From Candidatus Abawacabacteria bacterium (GTDB taxonomy: Bacteria > Patescibacteriota > Gracilibacteria > RBG-16-42-10), in the NCBI GenBank assembly GCA_016207805.1, contig JACQZO010000001.1, positions 1 through 64,000 on the forward strand: 64,000 nucleotides of DNA, given 5' to 3'. Positions 18,513 through 27,343 of this stretch are shown piece after piece; position 1 is the stretch's first letter, and every line of letters begins with the position of its first letter. A program made the position numbers and the translations under genes. The notes under the pieces are model-generated. The model worked only from the letters and a program-made list of their open reading frames with translations, had not been told where the DNA came from and made no database searches.

Positions 18513-19634
18513 TTAAATAGTTACAGTTTCTGATACGAAGCTGTTCAATACTGACCAATCAAGATCCATTCCGAAACCAGTAGCCTGGATATCGATATGG
18601 ATCTTATCTCCTTGGATACTATAGGGCAAATGAGCAAAAAACTTTTCATATTCGGCTATATACGTCAACGCTCCTAAGAAATCTATCGGATAATCTACAT
18701 TATCTACTGTGGCCAAACTCAAATTAGTATAGAATCCAACAGGTGACTCTAACATACCGCCAACCCAAGTCTTTATTCCAGCCTCTTGGCTTTTTTTATT
18801 AATTCTCAAAGCATTAGTAAGGCCTCCAACTCGAGGGATTTTGATATTAATTAGTTTACAACTACCCAACTCAATAGCTTTTTCCGTGTCATAGAGGCTT
18901 TCAATACTTTCATCAAGAGCAAGGCTAGTTTTAATCTGTGATTGAAGTTTAGCATGATCGATTAAATCATTCTGTTGTAACGGTTGCTCTATACAATATA
19001 AATCTAATTCATCAAGCTTTCGAAAGATGGATATGGTTTCTTGATTCAACACATATGCCGAGTTAGCATCGAGCATCAGTATTGCTTGAGGAAAGGCTTT
19101 CTTTAAAGCGATTGATGGATCAATATCATGTCCCGGTTTGATTTTTAATTTGAGATAAATTGCTCCACTATCAATATGAGCTTGAGCCTCAGCTAGAGTA
19201 TCTTCTATTTTTTCATGAACTGAAATGGTTCTGGAAATGGTAGCTTCACTTTTACTTCCTGAGATCAGATCAACTATCCGAGTATTGGATAGCTTGGCAA
19301 AAAGATCATAGACTGCGCAAACTGCAGCACTCTTGGCGAAATAATTCCCCCTAAAAGGAGTGAGCCTATCACTAAAGTTATCGGGATGCTCAAAATCTGT
19401 CTGCTTCAATAAAGGCGCAGCAACCTTTTTCAGAAAACTATAAGCGCTATCAGGTGTCTCATGATTATACAGAGGTTCGTTCAGTACAGGAGCTTCTCCA
19501 ATACCAAATACACTGCCAGAATAAACTTTGAATAGTAAAGAATTTCTGGTATGCACGGCTCCAAAACCTGTTACCATGGGCTTTAGTAACGGGATACTAA
19601 TTTTTATAATTTCTACTTTGTCGATATGAATCAT
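18513..19634 (-). CDS. Enolase-superfamily enzyme, MenC / N-acylamino-acid racemase-like
   Basis: The 373-aa protein matches the MenC/NAAAR branch of the enolase superfamily. The start contains MVTGFGAVHTRNSLLFKV and GIGEAPVL. The barrel shows the KxK base motif (YLKLKIKPG), metal ligands DANSAY, EQPL and LDES, the second base in NIKIPRVGG, and GGMLESPVG. Members make o-succinylbenzoate for menaquinone or racemise N-acylamino acids or dipeptides. No other menaquinone gene is visible, and the partners are two peptidases, so I infer racemisation or epimerisation of amino-acid derivatives. It is flanked by 9-base gaps on both sides within the leftward cluster. Confidence 0.85.
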   Translation of the reverse strand: MIHIDKVEIIKISIPLLKPMVTGFGAVHTRNSLLFKVYSGSVFGIGEAPVLNEPLYNHETPDSAYSFLKKVAAPLLKQTDFEHPDNFSDRLTPFRGNYFAKSAAVCAVYDLFAKLSNTRIVDLISGSKSEATISRTISVHEKIEDTLAEAQAHIDSGAIYLKLKIKPGHDIDPSIALKKAFPQAILMLDANSAYVLNQETISIFRKLDELDLYCIEQPLQQNDLIDHAKLQSQIKTSLALDESIESLYDTEKAIELGSCKLINIKIPRVGGLTNALRINKKSQEAGIKTWVGGMLESPVGFYTNLSLATVDNVDYPIDFLGALTYIAEYEKFFAHLPYSIQGDKIHIDIQATGFGMDLDWSVLNSFVSETVTI

Positions 19635-19643
19635 AATAAGTAA

Positions 19644-21116
19644 TTAACGAAGAATAGCAGATGGTGTAAGCGCAGCTAAATCAGATCCGTATCCTAAAGG
19701 GGGAGTTTCACCACACATGAAAGCATATAATGTTGGCGCAGCAATTGCGAGTGATTCTCTGCCTGATAATTGGATAATTCTTTGCAAATCTGATTTAGAT
19801 ACACCAGCATTCAAAGCATCAACCCCATTAAGCAAAGACTTTTGCGCTAACGCTATTCCCCAGCAAGGACTAACAATTGCGACATCAGTAGGCATAGTAG
19901 CCAGTTTATCTGCCCGACGCGCCTCACCAAGCATCTGGAGAAACTTTTCACTCCTATTACGCAGCTCAGTGAGATAACCTGACTGCATCATTCCACCGAT
20001 AGGGCAAACCCCAGCATCACTTATTAAACAAAAAAACTTTAAGATCCCATAAGGGAGGATTTCCCTTGCTCTCAATTTCTGTGCCAATAAATCAGGATCA
20101 AGATTGCCAGTATAAGGCTGGAGTCTGGCTGACTTCCCTGAATTGTCTATTTGGTTAAAGGGAATCTCTCCTTCTTCCCAACCGGTTGGAATTCCTGCCA
20201 TATCAACCAAGAACTGTTGTCGTAAAGCAGCATCAGCAAAGATTCGTCCGACTACACTACTTTTATCTGCCAACATATCAGCTAGAAATTGGGCAGCGAC
20301 GGACTCGGAATCAATAGTAACTGGAGTGATTTCACTTTCTGATAGAACCTGATTCATCCATGTACTATGCATCAAGGCAGCCTGATCTGACAAGTGATCT
20401 GGATGACGATCACAAATTACTAAAAAACTCTCCAGTAATTGTACTTCAGCATGATCATTACCAAGACGCCCTTTTATTTTAGCTAATTGACCTCTTAGGC
20501 GTGCCCTTGCCTCCTCATTGATACCAGGCACAGCATATTGTGGAGACTCTTTATATCTGTCAGATACTAAACGTACCGGAGCTTCTAAAGCTGGTAGATC
20601 TAGATAGGTAGCACTATTCGCATTATTCACCGGTACGCGACTCGAGCTAAAACTAATACTCACACTATGCCCTTTAGCTGCATTGGCAGCTGCCCAAAGA
20701 ATTTGACCTTGAAAAATAATTGCATTCACATTATAGGGAGTGGATTTACTGACTTTATCTTGTCTCCGGGGCAAATGAAGATGCGCACCCGTTTCCAATA
20801 CAAAGCTTGTGAGCATTTGAGCTGTAACTTTCGCAGCTGTCTGATCTCCATAAAGTCTCGCCACCTCATGCCCTAATCGGCTTAGGAATGCTTGTTTCCC
20901 TGCAAACTCTTCCCCCACATTCCAATGCAAAGCATTGTCTAAGTATTGGCCTAATGTTTCTTGATGTATCAAACCTCTAAGCACCGGTTTATTAGCAAAA
21001 ACTGCTTCCAACATTTGATTCAACCTACCTAAAGAGTCTAAAGCCTCGATTGAAGCTGCGCGTGTAGCTGCATATTCATGCGGTTCATCAGGACCTATTT
21101 GATTAACATCATTCAT
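19644..21116 (-). CDS. Hypothetical protein, 490 aa
   Basis: A soluble, mainly helical protein without recognisable domain. It has a conserved-looking C-terminal part with CPIGGMMQSGYLTELRNRSEKF and SPCWGIALAQKSLL, and a Cys-containing end (FMCGETPPLGYGSDL). No signal peptide. It is the first or second gene of the peptide-processing cluster: 9 bases separate it from the MenC-like gene, so it is almost certainly co-transcribed. It may use or supply the substrate of those enzymes, but nothing in the sequence shows a reaction. A single ACTAGT at 21159 lies upstream; such sites are frequent in this window and not evidence of control. Confidence 0.6.
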   Translation of the reverse strand: MNDVNQIGPDEPHEYAATRAASIEALDSLGRLNQMLEAVFANKPVLRGLIHQETLGQYLDNALHWNVGEEFAGKQAFLSRLGHEVARLYGDQTAAKVTAQMLTSFVLETGAHLHLPRRQDKVSKSTPYNVNAIIFQGQILWAAANAAKGHSVSISFSSSRVPVNNANSATYLDLPALEAPVRLVSDRYKESPQYAVPGINEEARARLRGQLAKIKGRLGNDHAEVQLLESFLVICDRHPDHLSDQAALMHSTWMNQVLSESEITPVTIDSESVAAQFLADMLADKSSVVGRIFADAALRQQFLVDMAGIPTGWEEGEIPFNQIDNSGKSARLQPYTGNLDPDLLAQKLRAREILPYGILKFFCLISDAGVCPIGGMMQSGYLTELRNRSEKFLQMLGEARRADKLATMPTDVAIVSPCWGIALAQKSLLNGVDALNAGVSKSDLQRIIQLSGRESLAIAAPTLYAFMCGETPPLGYGSDLAALTPSAILR

Positions 21117-21177
21117 GGAACTATTTAGTTATTATTTAAGACCAAACCATACTACCTGACTAGTATAGCGTCAATAC

Positions 21178-23412
21178 TCAGGCAGCCACAAACTCTTCCT
21201 GTCGCTTACCCTTTTTAAGGCTCATAAGTAAAGCAATATATTCCTCGGGACTTACTGTTTCCAACAAAATTCTCATATCTCTTACAACAGCAGCTGTTTT
21301 ACTAAGTTTTAGGTCACCAGCAGTGACCAAGTTACGAAAAGCCTCTATAACGGATACTTCACCTATTTGATCAATAGAAGGCTCCTCTGCTAATGGATAA
21401 TAAGGGGGGACCGCTCCAGCGACCATTGTTATATGTATAGGAGCATGAGGAACAAAAGTCTTGCTGCCTGGATGAACATTATACTTTCCGGACATGGTTA
21501 ACTTTCGCTGTAGACTATTAAATGCTCGTTCACCAGCTCCACCAAATTTAATGGAAAAAGCTGAAGTAAATTTATCCTTAGCTGTTCTTATTTCTCTAAA
21601 CAAGCGGGGATGAAGGGCAACATAACGAGCAGCTGTTACAGTAGCAGTATCTCTGCTTATTGGCTGCTTCGCGTGATCCTGTGCGCGTTTAATAAGCTCT
21701 TCCATACATTCGTCTAACACTTTGTCTCGTTTATCACCAATAGCTAACTGAAGAACATGATCTTGAATTTCACGCAAAGTAGCATCCTCCTCAGTAGATG
21801 CCTTCGCTTCTTGTACTTTCAAATATGGCGCACATCTAGGGAAAAAGCGTTCAACAAATGCGACCAATAGCTCCTTGCTCTCACTAGCCCTTTGAGCAGT
21901 TAATGACAAATTCATACCATTCATCTGACCACTAGGTTCATGCGCATCCAAAAGTACTAAATCAGGAATGTTAATGGTTACACCTTCACCCTGTTGTTCC
22001 CATTCATGATTCAAATGAATAAGTGTCTCAATCACTTGTAAGGGCGCCAATAGGTAAGCAGGATATCGTGGAGAAACGGGAGATTCAGTGCCACCAAAGC
22101 CTACAATCATTTCCCCTCTATAACCAGGGAAGAGCAGACTATATACTAATTGTTTAAATAATTCTTGCGCCGAATGAAAATCAATTTCTTCAATCAAGGT
22201 ATTGCTCATAATGCGGCACAATGCCGTAGCGGCTTTTTCTACAATCTCAATAGCAAAAGTTTCTAATCTTTCTCTAGGAGCAGAAGGGGGAAGAACCATC
22301 AGAATAGGATTAATTAAATCTTGACTCCAATTTCCTATTTGATCCTCCACTTTACCAACTACCTTTGTTGCCGTCTTAGTCACGTTAATCCTTTCCTTTA
22401 TACAAATATCTCTAGCAGCCTTAGTGATCTTCGCCACTCCCTCAGCCCCCAAAAGAGCACGTGTTTTTTCAAAATGGGTCATCATCCCATGAGCAAGCTT
22501 ATAATTAGCTTCATCTAAACGAAGTTGATCTAAAATTGCATCTCGTTTCTGATTAACTTCATTAACCTTAGTACCATCAGCCCACGCAGCATCTCTAGCT
22601 TTTTGTTTCGCTGCAGCGGCCAGACCGATATTAGTTTGCTCTAAGTTCAGAAAAGCTGACCAAGTTTGTCTATCACTAGGAGACATCAAATCAAGACAAT
22701 TCATATGTTCCAGAGTTACCTCACCCCAGGTAGTTGCTATTTCAGCCAAGTTCTCACCCAGTGCCAATTTAATATCACACTCTCTTTGTTGTTTTGCCAA
22801 ACCAGACAAGCCAATATCTGCATCTCCATTGACTTTTTCATCAACAGTTTTCAGCAATCTCTTTATTTCATCTACTTGGCTAGATAAAAGTTGATAGTTC
22901 TTATCAGCTGCTAGACCTGCAACATCCTTCTTATAATGTGCCCGCAATAAACCCATACCTTTTTCTAAAGATCGCTTCTTCTCTTGAAACAATTGTTGCA
23001 CAGCATGTAAACCCGCCAATCGCGCCACCAATTGACTTCTCTCTCTGAGCAAAGCATCTACATCATATGCAGCTTCTTGTTGAGCAGCTTTCTCCCTTAA
23101 AGAGGCATAATTTCTAGGAGCCTCATAAGTAGCTAATGCTCTACGCAAATTAGATCGTGATGTTGCATGAGAATGGCATTGACAAAGTGCATTGCTTAAA
23201 GCAGTTCGCCCGAATACCTTTACCAAGTCTGATCTAGTCAAAGCTACCATACCTTCCGGTAGAAACGGCAACGCAGATCTACAGGATAAATATCTTCTTA
23301 ATAAAGGTAGCGAATCCGGAGGAACAGCAGGTTGGGTATTATTCATAACCGAAGAATTAATTACTAAAAAAACCCTCTTACCCGTAGCAAGAGAGCTCTG
23401 TAGTTTTGGCAT
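21178..23412 (-). CDS. Hypothetical coiled-coil protein, 744 aa
   Basis: The N-terminal half (about 80-330) is rich in Glu, Lys, Leu and Ala with coiled-coil character. The C-terminal half is globular and includes INIPDLVLLDAHEPSGQ and FSIKFGGAGERAFNSL, neither of which I can place in a family. A start at 23346 (MNNTQPAVPP) is as likely as 23412: the extra 22 residues are basic and hydrophobic and could even be a weak signal sequence. It lies 61 bases before the 490-aa gene in the same direction and may belong to the same operon. Function unknown. Confidence 0.6.
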   Translation of the reverse strand: MPKLQSSLATGKRVFLVINSSVMNNTQPAVPPDSLPLLRRYLSCRSALPFLPEGMVALTRSDLVKVFGRTALSNALCQCHSHATSRSNLRRALATYEAPRNYASLREKAAQQEAAYDVDALLRERSQLVARLAGLHAVQQLFQEKKRSLEKGMGLLRAHYKKDVAGLAADKNYQLLSSQVDEIKRLLKTVDEKVNGDADIGLSGLAKQQRECDIKLALGENLAEIATTWGEVTLEHMNCLDLMSPSDRQTWSAFLNLEQTNIGLAAAAKQKARDAAWADGTKVNEVNQKRDAILDQLRLDEANYKLAHGMMTHFEKTRALLGAEGVAKITKAARDICIKERINVTKTATKVVGKVEDQIGNWSQDLINPILMVLPPSAPRERLETFAIEIVEKAATALCRIMSNTLIEEIDFHSAQELFKQLVYSLLFPGYRGEMIVGFGGTESPVSPRYPAYLLAPLQVIETLIHLNHEWEQQGEGVTINIPDLVLLDAHEPSGQMNGMNLSLTAQRASESKELLVAFVERFFPRCAPYLKVQEAKASTEEDATLREIQDHVLQLAIGDKRDKVLDECMEELIKRAQDHAKQPISRDTATVTAARYVALHPRLFREIRTAKDKFTSAFSIKFGGAGERAFNSLQRKLTMSGKYNVHPGSKTFVPHAPIHITMVAGAVPPYYPLAEEPSIDQIGEVSVIEAFRNLVTAGDLKLSKTAAVVRDMRILLETVSPEEYIALLMSLKKGKRQEEFVAA

Positions 23413-23588
23413 TACAAGTCTCTTACCAGCGGTACTGGCTAAGAATAAAGAGATTGATAATGCTAAAAGCTACTTTATGAGACATAGATATTTCAGCTAG
23501 TGTTAGAATAGCAAAACTTGCAAAAAATGCAACAAAATCTTCTAAAGTTGTCCCGCTTAAAATGAGAAAAGTGTTACGCCAATACCAC

Positions 23589-23634
23589 TTTACACTAGTA
23601 TTGGTAGGAAGATTTAATTTACTAGTCTACTAGT
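23589..23634 (+). promoter_or_regulatory. Promoter and TrpR-like operator of the trpR-family gene
   Basis: A possible -35 TTTACA (23589-23594) and -10 TTTAAT (23613-23618), 18 bases apart, are followed at 23621-23634 by ACTAGTCTACTAGT. The E. coli trp operator core is ACTAGT-TA-ACTAGT, with identical spacing. A third ACTAGT (23594-23599) overlaps the -35. The position over the start point fits autorepression. CCAATAC/GTATTGG (23578-23604) forms an additional palindrome around the -35. Confidence 0.5.
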
Positions 23635-23670
23635 CTGTGATAAAAATAGCATCATACTAATTACGCAACC

Positions 23671-23922
23671 ATGAGTCTAATCAAAGCCTTAGAAAAAGTC
23701 GCTAACGCCAAAGAGTTATCCTTATTGCTAGAAGTCATACTGACTCCGAAAGAGCTCCAAGAGATAGGGCAACGCCTAGAAATACTCAACCGCTTAGAAC
23801 ACGGAGAGCCTCAGCATAAAATTGCCCAGAAGTTACATGTTGGAGTAGCCACAGTAACTCGGGGAGCCAGTGTAATCAGAAGCAATAGTTATCAAAAGAT
23901 TAAGCATCTCTTAACTACTTAA
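23671..23922 (+). CDS. TrpR-family (YerC-like) DNA-binding regulator
   Basis: The 83-aa protein matches the Trp-repressor superfamily. It has LLEVILTPKELQEIGQRLEIL, then the helix-turn-helix HKIAQKLHVGVATVTRGASVI, in which the family pattern IA..L.VG.ATVTRG is clear. Unlike E. coli TrpR (about 108 aa) it is short, as in the YerC/YecD group. The ligand is unknown, and tryptophan is not proven. It is divergent from the 744-aa gene and is preceded by an operator-like ACTAGT-n2-ACTAGT, which suggests autoregulation. It converges with the gene at 23928 (5-base gap). Confidence 0.8.
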   Translation: MSLIKALEKVANAKELSLLLEVILTPKELQEIGQRLEILNRLEHGEPQHKIAQKLHVGVATVTRGASVIRSNSYQKIKHLLTT

Positions 23923-23927
23923 TCATC

Positions 23928-24746
23928 TTAAAGCAACTGCGAAATCAAATGATCGCCAGTGATTTGCTTCCCAGGTCTGAATATACGCGCATGGAGAATA
24001 CGAGCAGCTTTCACTATATCTCGACCACAAGCCACTTTTTCAATAGCAGTATCCATGATCAATACAGAGCCGCTAGAATAACTTTGCCAATCATGAGTAT
24101 ATACCGAGCCTTCAATCATCTCAGTAGCGCTGGCAGTTACTTTTACTAATCTTTCAGCAGCAGCTTTCTGGGTTTCAAGCTGTACGCTTTGCATCAATGC
24201 AGTATTGTATGCACCTAAACGGGCAGTATCAACCACTTCTCCGCCCTCAGCTAGTTGTCGATAAGCATCATATTCCAGAAAATCAAAAGGACCAGCCAGG
24301 AGTCGATTCTTTGGGGTATCTTCGACTGGCAAGTGAAAGTTCTTCAATGCATCCCTAGCTAGCATTTGTAGAACAGGCCAAATCACTGGAGCCGCAGCAA
24401 CTTGAGTAGGCACATTTCTAGGAGTTGCTCCTAATCTTTGTCCTAACACTACGGCTTTGATGGTACCTGCACCAATGCCACCATCAGCATGCCACCCCAT
24501 AGGACCTTCAGCTGGGATTTCACTAGCATAGACATCAGGATCATCAGGAACTGTAAAGTGAGCATTTTCTACTACGATGACACCACTCAAAGCAACTCGA
24601 GTCTTGAGTGCTTCAGCATTTTGGCTTAACCATAAAGCAAAATCTAAAGGGCTCTTTTCTTTACAAAACCATCGTTCACCCCAACCATGAAGCTCTGCTA
24701 ATGGTTCAATTTCAAATGGACTTTCGTCAATCTTCACTGTAAACAT
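23928..24746 (-). CDS. Hypothetical protein with possible TauD-like (2OG-Fe(II)) fold
   Basis: The start at 24746 (MFTVKIDESPFEIE) is preferred. The longer frame to 24818 would overlap alaS and adds a hydrophobic, atypical N-terminus. The 272-aa product contains MGWHADGGIG, which resembles the HxD metal motif of TauD-type oxygenases. Near the C-terminus, SSGSVLIMD...ILHARIFRPG resembles the region of the distal ligand and 2-oxoglutarate-binding Arg. In this alignment the distal His position appears as Cys or Ala (KVACGRD), so activity is uncertain. It lies 52 bases after alaS in the same direction. Confidence 0.5.
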   Translation of the reverse strand: MFTVKIDESPFEIEPLAELHGWGERWFCKEKSPLDFALWLSQNAEALKTRVALSGVIVVENAHFTVPDDPDVYASEIPAEGPMGWHADGGIGAGTIKAVVLGQRLGATPRNVPTQVAAAPVIWPVLQMLARDALKNFHLPVEDTPKNRLLAGPFDFLEYDAYRQLAEGGEVVDTARLGAYNTALMQSVQLETQKAAAERLVKVTASATEMIEGSVYTHDWQSYSSGSVLIMDTAIEKVACGRDIVKAARILHARIFRPGKQITGDHLISQLL

Positions 24747-24798
24747 GTACGCTGTTTCGAACAGAACAATATACAATAATAAGTACCTACTGGCAATG

Positions 24799-26568
24799 TT
24801 ACAGAGCCGCTTCACCAATCACCGCTTTGATACGACGAATTCCCTTAGAAGAACTTTCTTCTTTAAGAATTTTAAAGGCCTTGAGTTCACCAGTATGATC
24901 TACATGAGGCCCACCACAAATTTCTTTAGAGAAATCTCCCATCGTATACACCTTTACTCTATCTCCATAGCGATCTTCAAATATCCCAATAGCACCCTTT
25001 GCTTTGGCCTCATCTACAGACAATTCTTCCCAGGTTACCGACAAATCACGACGTATTTGCTCATTCACAATTTTTTCCACCTGTACTTTTTGCTCAGCAG
25101 TCATAGCCTGATCATGGGGGAAATCAAAACGTAATCTTTCTTGGGTAATATTACTGCCTCGTTGTTCAATATGTGGTCCCAATACCATACGTAAAGCCTG
25201 ATGCAATAGGTGAGTGGCAGTATGAAGTTTTTTGCTTTCGTCAGAATGATCGGCAAGGCCACCAGCAAACTTTTGTTCGCTACCTTGGCGAGATAATTCT
25301 TGATGTTTTTTGAAAGCAACACCGAAACCAGCTTCATCAACAACAAAACCAACTTCACTGGCCAATTCCTTAGTAATTTCGATAGGAAAACCAAACGTGT
25401 CATAGAGATGAAAAGCTTCTTCACCATTAATCATTTTATTACCCGTAGCAGTGAGCTCTTGTTCTAATTTACGGAATTGCTTCAAACCATTTTCCAAAGT
25501 TTTACTAAATTGATTTTCCTCGTCTTGGATAGCTTGGAGTAAAGCAACAGGATGCTTCATTAACTCTGGATAGGCTTCTTGATAAAGAGCAATCACAATA
25601 GCTCCTAGTACTTCTAAAAAGTTTCCCTTAATGCCCATTTTCCGACCATGACGGACAGCACGACGAATTAAACGGCGAAGGATATAGCCCTGATCGACAT
25701 TGCTAGGACGAACATGATCAGCTAAGAGAAACATAGCAGCCCGAACATGGTCAGCAATCACGCGCTCGGAAATAGTATCTTGATTCTCTGCTAGCTCACG
25801 GATTTTATTGATAATAGGAATAAAAAGTTCGGTCTCATAAATATTGGTCTTACCATTCAGAACCATCAAAGTACGCTCCAGTCCCATACCAGTATCCACA
25901 TTTTGTTGAGCAAGCGCCTGATAAGCACCATCCGTAGTACGATTAAATTCCATGAACACATTGTTCCATATTTCTACCCAACGTTTGTCAGCAGGATCAT
26001 AAATAGTAGGAGCACTTTCCATACCAGTCCAATAAAATATTTCCGTATCAGGACCTTGGGGACCGGGATGCTTACCTCCAGATGGCCACCAATTATCTTC
26101 TTTGCCTAAAAAAGCAATGCGAGCTTCTTGAATACCCAGCTTTAGCCAACAGTGGTGAGACACTTCATCCCTTGGTGCCGTATCATCCCCAGCAAAACAG
26201 GTTACTGCCAGTTTCTCTATAGCAACACCTAACTCTTCAGTGAGAAATCTAAAACTTAACGTTATCGATTCTTCTTTGAAATAATCACCCAAGGACCAAT
26301 TTCCTAACATTTCAAAATAGGTATTGTGCGTATTATCACCAACCTCATCAATGTCATCGGTGCGCAAACACTTTTGGACATTTACCAATCTCATCCCTCG
26401 AGGATGTTTTTCACCCATCAAAAAGGGCACCAAAGGATGCATACCAGCGGTGGTAAAAAGCACACTAGGATCATTCTCTGGCACCAAAGAGGCGCTAGCT
26501 AAAACAGCATGATTGTTTTTTTGAAAAAAGTCCAAATACTTTTTGCGCAATTCTTTTGCAGTAAACAT
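24799..26568 (-). CDS. alaS: Alanyl-tRNA synthetase, short form
   Basis: Charges tRNA-Ala. The 589-aa protein contains the class-II catalytic core (RKKYLDFFQKNNHAVLASAS, MHPLVPFLMGEKHP, the motif-2 region TYFEMLGNWSLGDYFK), the tRNA-recognition helical domain, and the editing domain with HTATHLLHQAL and CGGPHVDHTG zinc and editing motifs. It stops shortly after the editing domain (IKAVIGEAAL), so the DHHA1/C-Ala region present in most bacterial enzymes (about 870 aa) is absent. The frame shows no sign of decay and the stop is followed at once by another gene, so this looks like a native short form. A TATACT -10 and heptamer-bearing leader lie upstream. Confidence 0.95.
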   Translation of the reverse strand: MFTAKELRKKYLDFFQKNNHAVLASASLVPENDPSVLFTTAGMHPLVPFLMGEKHPRGMRLVNVQKCLRTDDIDEVGDNTHNTYFEMLGNWSLGDYFKEESITLSFRFLTEELGVAIEKLAVTCFAGDDTAPRDEVSHHCWLKLGIQEARIAFLGKEDNWWPSGGKHPGPQGPDTEIFYWTGMESAPTIYDPADKRWVEIWNNVFMEFNRTTDGAYQALAQQNVDTGMGLERTLMVLNGKTNIYETELFIPIINKIRELAENQDTISERVIADHVRAAMFLLADHVRPSNVDQGYILRRLIRRAVRHGRKMGIKGNFLEVLGAIVIALYQEAYPELMKHPVALLQAIQDEENQFSKTLENGLKQFRKLEQELTATGNKMINGEEAFHLYDTFGFPIEITKELASEVGFVVDEAGFGVAFKKHQELSRQGSEQKFAGGLADHSDESKKLHTATHLLHQALRMVLGPHIEQRGSNITQERLRFDFPHDQAMTAEQKVQVEKIVNEQIRRDLSVTWEELSVDEAKAKGAIGIFEDRYGDRVKVYTMGDFSKEICGGPHVDHTGELKAFKILKEESSSKGIRRIKAVIGEAAL

Positions 26569-26594
26569 AGGTTAATTACAGATTACGAAGTATA
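26569..26594 (-). promoter_or_regulatory. alaS leader with heptamers and -10 box
   Basis: On the minus strand TATACT (26589-26594) is a good -10. The short leader that follows consists of heptamer-like units (CTTCGTA, ATCTGTA, ATTAACC) leading directly into the ATG. No convincing -35 is visible. The same heptamer family precedes the genes at 39271 and 57823. Confidence 0.4.
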
Positions 26595-26694
26595 AATAGT
26601 AGACCAATTAGCATGCATTATGCTCTCGCTCATTGCCTTATTACACTGGCATTCTACTGAAAAAGATGCTAGAAAGTAAACTATTTTAAATGTT

Positions 26695-27267
26695 ATGAAC
26701 AATCGATTATCTAGAATAGGGGAGAACAATTCAGATCAATGGCTACAAAGAACAGCAATAGCGTGTGTTCTAGCTGGTTGTGTCCCACCTAAGGTACCTG
26801 CTGATAAAGTTCCTCCTGTTAACCACATCAGCGCATCTTCCTGTGAACTTGCTTATTTTGATTGGCACGATGGAGTAAATGGTGGTCGGATTAATCAGAC
26901 TTTACTTACTTCTCTTGACTCCAGCATCCCTCATCTAACTATTGCGATGACTAATTGTGCCGCTGATGTAGCAGCGGCTGGCAGCTCAACTACAGAATAC
27001 CCGGAACTAAGCTCAGTAAGCGGCACCATATACAAAGTACCGGTAATGGTAAATTGCACAGCTCGAAATCAATTTAGTCCGCAATTCTTTGCCCATGGGC
27101 TTTATCATCGAGACAATGATGGGGGAGAAGTAGTCACTGTCCATTTTCCCAACTTCAGTGCTACTGTAAGAAGTTATTGGCCAGTACAAATGTCAGCAGT
27201 ACGAGGTGGATGCACGGTAAGATTCTTAGGGCAAGAAATGTATAGTCAGATTACAGTTGATTACTAA
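26695..27267 (+). CDS. Hypothetical lipoprotein, 190 aa
   Basis: After a polar N-terminal stretch (MNNRLSRIGENNSDQWLQR) comes a short hydrophobic segment ending IACVLAGC, a good lipobox, with Cys32 as lipidation site. A PPKVPADKVPP linker and a beta-rich mature domain follow, with six further Cys (for example SSCEL, TNCAAD, VNCTA, GGCTV). It is divergent from alaS and its promoter region is shared. No family is recognised. The similar layout to the protein at 14547 may reflect a set of small surface lipoproteins. Confidence 0.6.
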   Translation: MNNRLSRIGENNSDQWLQRTAIACVLAGCVPPKVPADKVPPVNHISASSCELAYFDWHDGVNGGRINQTLLTSLDSSIPHLTIAMTNCAADVAAAGSSTTEYPELSSVSGTIYKVPVMVNCTARNQFSPQFFAHGLYHRDNDGGEVVTVHFPNFSATVRSYWPVQMSAVRGGCTVRFLGQEMYSQITVDY

Positions 27268-27343
27268 ACTATCTAAACAAACTTTATTCACCATATTTAC
27301 TTAGTCTATTCTCATATGCTAGCTTATTTACTTAAATAATCTT

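Noticed and set aside
18513-19634. Menaquinone biosynthesis (MenC) as the function of the enolase-family gene
   Set aside because: No other men gene is in the window and the operon partners are peptidases; racemase or epimerase activity fits better, though MenC is not excluded.
24746-24818. N-terminal extension of the TauD-like gene
   Set aside because: It overlaps the alaS coding end and adds a hydrophobic stretch not expected before a soluble domain.
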